Shown piece by piece: positions 10,157-20,850 of a DNA stretch of 64,000 nt. The stretch comes from an uncultured Eubacteriales bacterium. Its GTDB lineage: Bacteria; Bacillota; Clostridia; Lachnospirales; Lachnospiraceae. Position 1 is the stretch's first letter. Every line of letters begins with the position of its first letter. Below the pieces are notes generated by a model that was not told the origin of the DNA, ran no database searches, and saw only the letters and a program-made list of their open reading frames with translations. The stretch spans positions 186,001 to 250,000 of the forward strand of contig CASFBK010000004.1 of NCBI GenBank assembly GCA_949292785.1, given 5' to 3'. A program made the position numbers and the translations under genes.

Positions 10157-10636
10157 ATGAGTGAGAAACGTCAGGATTATATTTCATGGGATGAATATTT
10201 TATGGGAGTTGCCATTCTTTCCGGAATGCGTTCTAAGGACCCCAACACACAGGTTGGCGCCTGTATCGTAAGCCCGGATAATAAGATTCTTTCTATGGGG
10301 TATAATGGATTCCCGATGGGATGCTCAGATGATGAATTTCCATGGGCAAGAGAAGGGGAAGATAATAAATATTATTATACCACCCACAGCGAATTAAATG
10401 CGATTCTGAATTACCGGGGCGGAAGCCTTGAAGGAGCTAAAATGTACGTTTCCCTGTTTCCCTGCAACGAGTGTGCCAAGGCAATTATTCAGGCAGGAAT
10501 CAAAACGGTAATCTATGACAGTGACAAATATAAGGATACGCCGGCGGTTATTGCATCTAAGCGAATGTTCAAGGCGGCAGGTGTGAATTTTTATCAATAT
10601 GAAAGAACCAGTCGTGAAATTAAAATAACCGTATAA
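10157..10636 (+). CDS. dCMP deaminase (ComEB-like)
   Basis: 159-aa zinc deaminase converting dCMP to dUMP for thymidylate synthesis. The HxE motif HSELNAIL and the PCNEC motif supply the zinc ligands and catalytic Glu. MRSKDPNTQVGACIV is the typical substrate-binding start of the family. I start at 10157 behind GGGAGGAAA; an ATG at 10142 lies in that ribosome binding site. It follows upp by 18 bases and forms a pyrimidine pair with it. A terminator follows. Confidence 0.92.
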   Translation: MSEKRQDYISWDEYFMGVAILSGMRSKDPNTQVGACIVSPDNKILSMGYNGFPMGCSDDEFPWAREGEDNKYYYTTHSELNAILNYRGGSLEGAKMYVSLFPCNECAKAIIQAGIKTVIYDSDKYKDTPAVIASKRMFKAAGVNFYQYERTSREIKITV

Positions 10637-10652
10637 TTATCACAAAGAATGG

Positions 10653-10687
10653 AAAGAGTAACCAGAAAGAGCAGGTTACTCTTTTTT
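10653..10687 (+). terminator. Terminator after the dCMP deaminase gene
   Basis: AAGAGTAACC and GGTTACTCTT form a 10-bp stem, followed by a T-run. It is the boundary between the upp operon and the ATP synthase operon. Confidence 0.92.
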
Positions 10688-10692
10688 ACTCT

Positions 10693-10716
10693 ATAGGAAA
10701 TACCATAGGAAATACC
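10693..10716. repeat. Perfect 12-bp tandem repeat upstream of the atp promoter
   Basis: ATAGGAAATACC occurs twice head to tail; a related inverse (CCATTACCTAT) follows about 5 bases later. Function unknown; possibly a regulator site or chance. Confidence 0.6.
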
Positions 10717-10802
10717 GTTGCCATTACCTATGATATAAAAAACGCTTCTCGTTAGCTCTTATTGACAAAATAAAACATTTTTTTGAAAAATAGTGGAAAG
10801 AA

Positions 10803-10831
10803 TAGACATTTTAAGAAAAAATAGATATAAT
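10803..10831 (+). promoter_or_regulatory. Promoter of the ATP synthase operon
   Basis: TAGACA, 17 bp, TATAAT, 33 bases before the first gene of the operon. The upstream 60 bases are A/T-rich, like an UP element. Confidence 0.75.
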
Positions 10832-10864
10832 AGAACAGTATGAAAGTTGCAGGAGGTGTCACAT

Positions 10865-11113
10865 GTGAGATACAAAAAAAGCGTATATCAGTCGCTGGTT
10901 TTAGTTACGCAGTTTGGAATCAACATGCTGGTGCCTCTTTTGTTATGCTCACTGGCAGGTGTGTATATTGGAAAGCGGTTTGACATAGAGTGGATTGTAA
11001 TACCATTATTTTTTCTCGGTGCATTAGCGGGCTTTCGAAATATTCACATTATGGCAAAAAAGATTTACCAGCAAAAGGAAGAAAGGAAGCAGAGTCGTGC
11101 TAAAAAGGATTAA
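10865..11113 (+). CDS. AtpZ/AtpI-family small membrane protein
   Basis: 82 aa with two predicted membrane helices (about 11-32 and 42-62) and a Lys-rich tail. The VTQFGINMLVPLLLCSLAGVYIG block resembles AtpZ/AtpI-family proteins found at the head of ATP synthase operons, which help ion supply or c-ring assembly. AGGAGGTG lies seven bases before the GTG at 10865, which I use; the longer frame would start inside that site. Overlaps the next gene by 17 bases. Confidence 0.7.
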   Translation: MRYKKSVYQSLVLVTQFGINMLVPLLLCSLAGVYIGKRFDIEWIVIPLFFLGALAGFRNIHIMAKKIYQQKEERKQSRAKKD

Positions 11114-11498
11114 TCCGGTATTGCCGGAACTGATACTGGAACTGATTCTGTATGGATTGATAATACAGATTACGGGAGTGTGGTTTGTGGAAGACAAGCT
11201 TCGCTATAGTACAGGATTGTGGATTGGAATAATAGCGGCGGTGCTGATGGCAATCAACATGGCTGTAGTCATTCTGGACACGGTAGAATCGATGGCAGAG
11301 AAACGGGCTTCCAGAAAAAGCGCGCTGTTTTCGGCTATTCGCTATATTTTAGTAGTAGCAGCTTTTGCAGTTACTGGTATTTTTCATTTGGGTAATTTGA
11401 TTACCATGTTCCTTGGCGTAATGGGACTGAAGGTAGCAGCATACTTACAGCCTTTTACACATAAATTTATTACGAAATACACCAAACAAAGAAATTAA
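11097..11498 (+). CDS. ATP synthase subunit I-like protein
   Basis: 133 aa, four predicted membrane helices (about 12-30, 40-60, 78-98, 101-118). The position between the AtpZ-like gene and atpB, and the size, match AtpI, a chaperone for c-ring assembly. Sequence is poorly conserved in this family, so the call rests mainly on context. GTG start behind GGAAGCAGAG within the upstream gene. Confidence 0.65.
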   Translation: MLKRINPVLPELILELILYGLIIQITGVWFVEDKLRYSTGLWIGIIAAVLMAINMAVVILDTVESMAEKRASRKSALFSAIRYILVVAAFAVTGIFHLGNLITMFLGVMGLKVAAYLQPFTHKFITKYTKQRN

Positions 11499-11510
11499 GG
11501 AGGTGAGAGA

Positions 11511-12245
11511 GTGCATAGTTCAATTTTGCTGGCAGCCGGTGCAGATATTGATATTATGGTTCATGGACTATTTTCCTATGAATTATTCGGGCAGACATTC
11601 TGGATTACAACGACCCATGTATGCTTTTTTATTGTTATGCTGATTCTGTTGGTATTTTCTTTTGCAGCGAACCGCGCAATGAAGCATGCAACCGAGGTTC
11701 CTACGGGATTTCAGAATGTGGTAGAGCTCATTGTGGAAATGTTGGATAAAATGGTTCGTGGCGTTATGGGAAAGAAAGGGGAAAGATTTGTAAATTATAT
11801 TGGTACAATCTTTATCTTTATTCTGGTGAGCAATATTTCCGGATTGTTCGGATTAAGACCACCTACGGCGGACTATGGTGTGACACTGCCGCTGGCATTG
11901 ATGACGTTTTGCATTATTCATTTTTGCCAGTTCAAGTATCAGACACCGAAGCAGATATGGACAGACATGTGTTCCCCGCTGCCCCCGTGGCTTCCAATTT
12001 GGTTTCCGATTAACCTAATCAGTGAGATTGCAGTACCGATTTCATTGTCGCTGCGTTTGTTCGCAAATGTATTGTCGGGAACAATTATTATGGCATTGAT
12101 TTATGCGTTATTATCCAAATTCGCATACTTCTGGCCAGGAGCGCTTCATGCGTATTTTGATATTTTTTCTGGATGCATCCAGACCTATGTATTCTGTATG
12201 CTGACCATGACTTATGTCAGCAATGCAATAGGTGAAGAAGATTAA
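11511..12245 (+). CDS. atpB: F1Fo ATP synthase subunit a
   Basis: 244 aa, integral membrane stator subunit forming the ion half-channels. The essential Arg is in SLSLRLFANVLSG, and NLISEIAVPISLSLR is the usual helix before it. GTG start directly after AAGGAGGTGAG. The downstream c subunit carries Na+ ligands, so the channel should carry Na+. Confidence 0.95.
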   Translation: MHSSILLAAGADIDIMVHGLFSYELFGQTFWITTTHVCFFIVMLILLVFSFAANRAMKHATEVPTGFQNVVELIVEMLDKMVRGVMGKKGERFVNYIGTIFIFILVSNISGLFGLRPPTADYGVTLPLALMTFCIIHFCQFKYQTPKQIWTDMCSPLPPWLPIWFPINLISEIAVPISLSLRLFANVLSGTIIMALIYALLSKFAYFWPGALHAYFDIFSGCIQTYVFCMLTMTYVSNAIGEED

Positions 12246-12252
12246 GAAATAG

Positions 12253-12543
<291 letters not shown>

Positions 12544-12565
12544 GCAACGGAAAGGAGGACAAGCC

Positions 12566-13068
12566 TTGGAACAATTATTTGGCTTAAATCCTCAGCTTGC
12601 GCATGACACCATATTATCGATACTGGCAATTCTGTTTTTGTTTACAATGATGTCTTATCTGCTGTTTAATCCGGCACGTAAGATGTTGAAGGACAGACAG
12701 GAACGTATCAAAAATGACATTGATATGGCAAGTAAAGACCGAGAAGACGCGACTGCATTGAAGGAAGAATATGATGCAAAGCTCAAAGGTGTAGAAAAAG
12801 AGGCCGAGGAGATTTTAAGTGAGGCTCGTCAGAAGGCTTTGAAAAACGAAGCAAGAATTATAGACGAAGCGAAGGAAGAGGCAGCCCGTATCATAAAACG
12901 TGCAAACGAAGAAGCAACCTTAGAAAAGAAGCGTGTTATGGACGAGGCAAAACAGGAAATGATTGCCATTGCATCTATGATGGCAGGAAAAGTTGTGTCC
13001 GCTTCCATTGATACATCCGTACAGGATGCACTGGTAGAAGAGACATTGAAGGAAATAGGTGAGAGTAC

Positions 13069-13081
<13 letters not shown>
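12566..13081 (+). CDS. atpF: F1Fo ATP synthase subunit b
   Basis: 171 aa, peripheral stalk. One N-terminal membrane helix (about 9-30), then a long charged coiled coil with repeated Ala and Glu/Lys (residues 40-150). TTG start behind AAAGGAGG. Ends by overlapping the delta subunit start by 13 bases. Confidence 0.93.
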
Positions 13082-15137
<2,056 letters not shown>

Positions 15138-15155
15138 AACAGGTGGTGAAATGTT

Positions 15156-16013
15156 ATGGCTTCCATGAGAGATATTAAGAGAAGAAAAGGCAGCATACAA
15201 AGTACGCAGCAAATCACAAAAGCCATGAAGCTTGTTTCTACTGTAAAACTGCAGAAAGCAAGAAACCATGCAGAGCAGTCGAATCCATATTTTAATCACA
15301 TGTACCATACGGTGACCTCTATGCTGGCACGTTCCGGTAACATCAATCATCCTTATCTGAAGGCAGGGGATTCCGGTAAAAAGGCAGTAATCGCCATTGC
15401 CTCTAACCGTGGTCTTGCCGGAGGATATAACTCCAATATCGTAAAGCTGGTGACAGAAAGCGATATGAAAAAAGAGGATGTTGAGATTTACATGATTGGA
15501 CGTAAGGCAAAGGAGACCTTTGTACGCAAAGGCTATAATATCAAAGAAGATTACTCGGATGTGATAGAAGGACCGACCTACGAAGATGCAGCAGCTATTT
15601 GCAAAGAGGTCTTAAGAGCATTTACCGAAGGAGAAATCGGAGAGATTTATCTGGCATATACCCATTTTAAAAATACGGTAAGCCATGAACCGACTCTTAT
15701 GAAGCTTCTTCCGGTAGAGCTTGACGAAGCCCAGTTGGCGGAGGCAGACCAGAATGTACTGATGAACTACGAACCCAACGAAGAAGAGGCGTTAAATCTC
15801 ATTATACCCAAGTATATGACCAGCCTGTTCTATGGGGCGCTGGTAGAATCAGTTGCCAGTGAAAATGGTGCCAGAATGCAGGCAATGGATTCCGCAACAA
15901 GCAATGCAGATGAAATGATTAGTGATTTGACACTGAAATATAACCGCGCCCGTCAGGGCTCCATTACACAGGAGCTGACAGAAATTATTGCGGGAGCTGA
16001 GGCCATATCGTAA
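15156..16013 (+). CDS. atpG: F1Fo ATP synthase subunit gamma
   Basis: 285-aa central shaft. N-terminal helix ASMRDIKRRKGSIQST.QQITKAMKLVST and C-terminal helix SATSNADEMISDLTLKYN with the NRARQGSITQELTEI end are both typical. AGGTGG upstream of ATG. Followed by an unusual 197-bp structured spacer before atpD. Confidence 0.96.
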   Translation: MASMRDIKRRKGSIQSTQQITKAMKLVSTVKLQKARNHAEQSNPYFNHMYHTVTSMLARSGNINHPYLKAGDSGKKAVIAIASNRGLAGGYNSNIVKLVTESDMKKEDVEIYMIGRKAKETFVRKGYNIKEDYSDVIEGPTYEDAAAICKEVLRAFTEGEIGEIYLAYTHFKNTVSHEPTLMKLLPVELDEAQLAEADQNVLMNYEPNEEEALNLIIPKYMTSLFYGALVESVASENGARMQAMDSATSNADEMISDLTLKYNRARQGSITQELTEIIAGAEAIS

Positions 16014-16054
16014 AATGCAATGCATTTTTCGATATGACCTAAGCATAAATCGCA

Positions 16055-17602
<1,548 letters not shown>

Positions 17603-17613
17603 GGGGTGGACAA

Positions 17614-18021
17614 ATGGCAGAGGAAAGCAAATTTTTCCATTTGGAAATTATAACTCCGGACCGTAATTTTTACGAAGGAGAAGCCTCTATGGTAGAATTC
17701 ACAGCTGTAAATGGAGAAATGGGTGTGTATAAGCATCACATTCCCCTGACTACCGTATTGGCGCCTGGAATCGTAACCATTACAGAGGCGGAAGGAAAGA
17801 AAGAAGCGGCAATTCATGCAGGATTTGTGGAAATCTTACCGGATAAGGTAACGTTTTTAGCAGAGATTGCGGAGTGGCCGGAAGAAATCGATGTTGCCCG
17901 CGCAGAGGCGGCGCGTGCCCGTGCAGAAGAGAGACTTCATAACCATGCGGCAGAAGTTGATGTGGCTCGTGCAGAAATTGCGTTGAAGAAGGCATTGGTT
18001 CGAATTGATATTAGACAGTAA
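17614..18021 (+). CDS. atpC: F1Fo ATP synthase subunit epsilon
   Basis: 135 aa, normal length. N-terminal beta-sandwich with ITPDRNFYEGEA.SMVEF and GEMGVYKHHIPLTT, and a C-terminal helical pair (about 90-135) rich in Ala and Arg. GGGGGTGG precedes ATG. Last gene of the ATP synthase operon; a hairpin terminator follows. Confidence 0.95.
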   Translation: MAEESKFFHLEIITPDRNFYEGEASMVEFTAVNGEMGVYKHHIPLTTVLAPGIVTITEAEGKKEAAIHAGFVEILPDKVTFLAEIAEWPEEIDVARAEAARARAEERLHNHAAEVDVARAEIALKKALVRIDIRQ

Positions 18022-18037
18022 AATAAAGCAGTAGAGG

Positions 18038-18074
18038 AAAGGCTTTATCACGAGAGATTGTGGTAGAGCCTTTT
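18038..18074 (+). terminator. Terminator of the ATP synthase operon
   Basis: AAAGGCTTTATCAC pairs with GTGGTAGAGCCTTT and is followed by T. A near-copy with the same surrounding bases occurs at 32691-32728, ahead of the second regulator gene. Confidence 0.85.
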
Positions 18075-18326
18075 CGTAAAAATCAGAAATTATCGTATGA
18101 AGAGTATTATAATAAAAATGTAGATGGGATAATTAATTTAATAACAAGTGTAGAAAAGAAATAAAGTCAAAAAATTTTTGGGGGTATTATAGAGGTGTCC
18201 AAGTTACTATAGTAACTTGGAATTTTTCACAAAATATCATGTACAAAAACATATTTTTATAATATAATAAATAATTAAATTTTTAATATTACTTTGAGGA
18301 AAAGAAAACGGGGGGAGGTGTTGCAG
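18075..18326. other. Intergenic region upstream of regulator 1
   Basis: AT-rich, no ORF. It holds a perfect 24-bp palindrome (18198-18221) and the block ATCATGTACAAAA at 18238, also present near 32811 before the second regulator. A TATAAT at 18258 has no good -35. The ribosome binding site GGGGGGAGGTG ends the region. Confidence 0.6.
18198..18221. promoter_or_regulatory. Perfect 24-bp palindrome upstream of regulator 1
   Basis: TCCAAGTTACTA followed by its exact inverse TAGTAACTTGGA, then AATTTTT. It could be a dimer operator or a loop-free terminator-like hairpin. It has no counterpart in front of the second regulator. Confidence 0.6.
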
Positions 18327-19016
18327 ATGATAAAAATAGGAATTTGTGATGATGAGAAAATTATATTAGAAATATTGCAGGAAATTATATTAGAATGTTT
18401 GAAGGAATTAAATTTTAAAGCAGAAATTGTTTTATTTAACAAAGGAAAAGAGCTATTAGAAACAGAGATGGAATTAGATATTTTGTTTTTAGATATTGAA
18501 ATGCCGCAAATGGACGGAATTGAGGTAGGAAAGGAACTACGACGCAAGGGGGAGGAGTGTAAGATTATTGTGGCAACCAGCAGGAAGGAGCGCTTTAAAG
18601 AAGCTTTCTGTATTGATACCTTTCGTTTTGTTACGAAGCCCTTTGAAATAGAAGAAATTCGAGAGGCATTGGAAGAAGCAGTGACTGCCTTAGGAGGCAT
18701 GGAAAAAATAGAAGTCTACAAAGAACGTGTAAAGTGTGATATTTTGCAGAGAGATATTTTATACATCGAGGCAGTCGACAGTTCAGTGGAATTTGTATTA
18801 AATGAGGGGATATTCCGAAAAGAGACTTCTTTGACAGAATTAGAGAAAGAGTTGGATGAGAAAGTATTTTTTCGTATTAATAGGCAGTGTATTGTGAATA
18901 TGGCACATATTAAGAAGTATGAGAAGGGAACTGTTCTCATTAATGGTGAAAATAAGAAAGTATCTCAGAGAAGAAAAAAGGAGTTTGTAATGACATATAG
19001 GGAGTACATGGCATGA
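18327..19016 (+). CDS. LytTR-type response regulator 1 (AgrA/VirR-like)
   Basis: 229 aa. Receiver domain (1-120) with acidic DDE at 8-10, phospho-acceptor Asp-56 in LFLDIEMP and Lys in FVTKPF; LytTR DNA-binding domain (about 125-229) with MEKIEVYKERV, DILYIEAVDSSVEF and INRQCIVNMAHI. LytTR proteins bind pairs of direct repeats one or two helical turns apart, as found at 20300-20334. The start is set by GGGGGGAGGTG; a frame open from 18294 lies partly in this site. It overlaps the kinase gene by four bases. Paralogous to the regulator at 32879, almost colinear over the full length. Confidence 0.92.
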   Translation: MIKIGICDDEKIILEILQEIILECLKELNFKAEIVLFNKGKELLETEMELDILFLDIEMPQMDGIEVGKELRRKGEECKIIVATSRKERFKEAFCIDTFRFVTKPFEIEEIREALEEAVTALGGMEKIEVYKERVKCDILQRDILYIEAVDSSVEFVLNEGIFRKETSLTELEKELDEKVFFRINRQCIVNMAHIKKYEKGTVLINGENKKVSQRRKKEFVMTYREYMA

Positions 19017-20314
19017 GGATAATAATTTTTTTGGATTTAATTATGGAAATTATAAAATATATACTTGCGGGATATGCGTTGTTTGAAAGAAAAATCGAGA
19101 CACGATATGGTTTAGGCGCAATAGTAACCATAGGTGGCATTGCTTTGGTAGGAAATGCTGCCGATAGCGTGGAAACAATCTCGATGTTGGTACTTCCATT
19201 TCTTTTTGTTGGATTGCTTATTACTACAGATTTATCCATTAAAGAGGGTGTTATTTATGTATGTAAATTAACCTTTTTAATATTATGTATTGATTATGTC
19301 ATAGAAGTATTTATTAAACTTGTAGAGCCGGTTGGTGTCTGGGATGAGAGTGCGTGGTTGATAAGTAATTTGATTTCGGTGTTCGTGTATAGTTGTTTTT
19401 GTATGATACGAAGGAATAGGAAATTAAAAAACAATTTCAAGATTCGGGTATTGGGAAAAGTTATTTTGTATGCGACGATTGTGATGATGGCAGTTGCAAT
19501 GCCATTGACAATTTCCGGGTTAAGTTTTTTTGCAGAAAGAAGTAGGAGTTTGGAGTCAATAAAGGGGATTCAATTATTGTCGGCTATGTCGATGATAAGT
19601 ATGGTTATGCTTGTTATGTTTGTAATCTATATTAACGATACAAATAAGAAAATCAAACAGTGTTTGGAGATGGAAAGGGCACTAAAAGAAACCCAAAAAA
19701 ATTATTATGAAGCCATGATTCAAAAGGAAGAGGATACAAAAAAATTTCGTCATGATGTATCGAACCATATTATGTGCCTCCGCGAATTGGCAGAAAGAGA
19801 AGAGTTAAGAGGCGTAAAACAGTATATAGATGAGATGCAAGGAGAAATGAGAAAAATACAGAAACGATGCTATAGTATAGGAAATACAGTAATGGATGCT
19901 GTTTTGAATCATTATTCGCAAATGTTGCCAGAGAGTGTAGAAATTAAGATAAAGGGATATCTTGAGGAGAATTTGCTTATCAGTGATGTTGAGTTATGTA
20001 CTATTTTTTCCAATATAATGCGAAATAGTGTGGAAGAGATAAAAAAGCAACAGAGTGCAAATAAATATCTGAAAGTAAAGATTCATACAGGAAATGAGGA
20101 TTTTACAATAGAGGTATGTAATAGTGCTCAAGGAAAAAAAGAAAAGGGGAAAGGAGGTTTACCTGAAACAACGAAAGAGAATAAGAGCCGTCATGGAATT
20201 GGGTTAAAGAATATTAAAGAAACAGTGGAAAGGAATAAAGGAATATTCCAATGGGAATCAACATTAGAAGAATTCAGGGTAAAAGTAATTTTACCGTTAC
20301 GTTTACGGGGTTAA
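19013..20314 (+). CDS. AgrC-like membrane histidine kinase 1 (GHKL)
   Basis: 433 aa. The first ~210 residues form about six hydrophobic helices, as in peptide-sensing AgrC, PlnB and VirS kinases. The phospho-acceptor is His-247 in FRHDVSNHI. The ATPase part has an N-box NIMRNSVEEI and a G-box RHGIGLKNIKETV. Pairs with the LytTR regulator just upstream (ATG overlap). No agrB or agrD is nearby, but a 25-codon Trp-rich ORF starts 75 bases downstream and is my candidate ligand. AT-rich relative to the ATP synthase genes. The stop codon lies inside the first direct repeat of the following promoter. Confidence 0.9.
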   Translation: MRIIIFLDLIMEIIKYILAGYALFERKIETRYGLGAIVTIGGIALVGNAADSVETISMLVLPFLFVGLLITTDLSIKEGVIYVCKLTFLILCIDYVIEVFIKLVEPVGVWDESAWLISNLISVFVYSCFCMIRRNRKLKNNFKIRVLGKVILYATIVMMAVAMPLTISGLSFFAERSRSLESIKGIQLLSAMSMISMVMLVMFVIYINDTNKKIKQCLEMERALKETQKNYYEAMIQKEEDTKKFRHDVSNHIMCLRELAEREELRGVKQYIDEMQGEMRKIQKRCYSIGNTVMDAVLNHYSQMLPESVEIKIKGYLEENLLISDVELCTIFSNIMRNSVEEIKKQQSANKYLKVKIHTGNEDFTIEVCNSAQGKKEKGKGGLPETTKENKSRHGIGLKNIKETVERNKGIFQWESTLEEFRVKVILPLRLRG

Positions 20315-20334
20315 GGTGCTCGTTCACGGGGTTA
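20300..20334 (+). promoter_or_regulatory. LytTR-type direct repeats before the lanthipeptide operon
   Basis: CGTTTACGGGGTTA at 20300 and CGTTCACGGGGTTA at 20321, 13 of 14 bases equal, 21 bp start to start. Spacing and position just before a weak promoter match binding sites of bacteriocin LytTR regulators. Near-identical repeats occur at 35062-35095. Confidence 0.8.
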
Positions 20335-20337
20335 TTA

Positions 20338-20366
20338 TTGAAATATGGTATTTGTCGTGCTATTTT
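20338..20366 (+). promoter_or_regulatory. Predicted regulated promoter of the lanthipeptide operon
   Basis: TTGAAA, 17 bp, TATTTT preceded by GTGC. The second direct repeat ends three bases before -35, and its start is 40 bases before the -10. The same figures hold at 35082-35127. Weak -10, as expected for an activator-dependent promoter. Transcript would cover the 25-aa peptide and then the lan genes. Confidence 0.75.
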
Positions 20367-20388
20367 GTAGAAAAGGAGGACAAATACC

Positions 20389-20466
20389 ATGTTTTTAATT
20401 AATGAAGAAGTATCAACATATGGATGGGGATTTTGGGATGGAATCTGGAAATGGATATGTGGATAG
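20389..20466 (+). CDS. Candidate Trp-rich signal micropeptide 1 (25 aa)
   Basis: A 25-codon ORF with a perfect AAAGGAGGACAAATACC ribosome binding region. Residues: hydrophilic start MFLINEEVSTYG, then Trp at 13, 16, 20 and 22, Asp-17, Lys-21, and an Ile-Cys-Gly end. No double-Gly leader and no signal peptide. It is the first ORF after the LytTR-controlled promoter. A second ORF of the same kind (34989-35045) follows the second kinase, and both end D, one or two residues, WK-x-I-x-G. I infer a secreted or processed inducer for the AgrC-like kinase; a small membrane-active peptide is the alternative. No family known to me. Confidence 0.6.
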   Translation: MFLINEEVSTYGWGFWDGIWKWICG

Positions 20467-20538
20467 GATATATATTCGTAATTTATATGAAATAGTGTTA
20501 TAGCATGCTATCTTTAGAAGAAAGGAAGTATAGAAGTT

Positions 20539-20850
20539 ATGAAAAAGAGAGAATCTAAAAAAAATTCATATAGAGTGTGGTTTGGTATGGCGTTGATGTT
20601 TTTTTTGTTATACACACTCCCGATGATTTTGCATTTTAAAAAGTTTAATGTTGATTTTCGGTCATGTTTCTATACGCCAGAACTATTCTCTAAAAATGGA
20701 ATAATATTTTTGAGAGCATTTGTTTTTGAGTTACCATTTGCAGTGGTACGTTGGACGGTCAACATAGGAATGATTCCACTGGTAGTAATTTGTTTACTTG
20801 GAGGTATTATCTGTTTAACTAGAAAGCGAATAAACAAGGAGAAATCATGA
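20539..20850 (+). CDS. Small two-helix membrane protein of unknown function
   Basis: 103 aa, not recognised. Basic N-terminus (KKRESKKNSYR), helix 1 about residues 12-32, an outside loop with one Cys (residue 43), helix 2 about 73-93, and a basic tail RKRINKEKS. The topology, with both ends inside, is like small immunity proteins (LanI/LanH) or LanT accessory proteins. It is first among the larger genes of the lan operon and its stop overlaps the start of lanM1. GAAAGGAAG lies before the ATG. Confidence 0.7.
   Translation: MKKRESKKNSYRVWFGMALMFFLLYTLPMILHFKKFNVDFRSCFYTPELFSKNGIIFLRAFVFELPFAVVRWTVNIGMIPLVVICLLGGIICLTRKRINKEKS

Noticed and set aside
18327-20314. Full Agr system (AgrBDCA) around the kinase/regulator pairs
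   Set aside because: No gene for an AgrB-type membrane protease and no AgrD-like propeptide was found near either pair; only the kinase and regulator are Agr-like.
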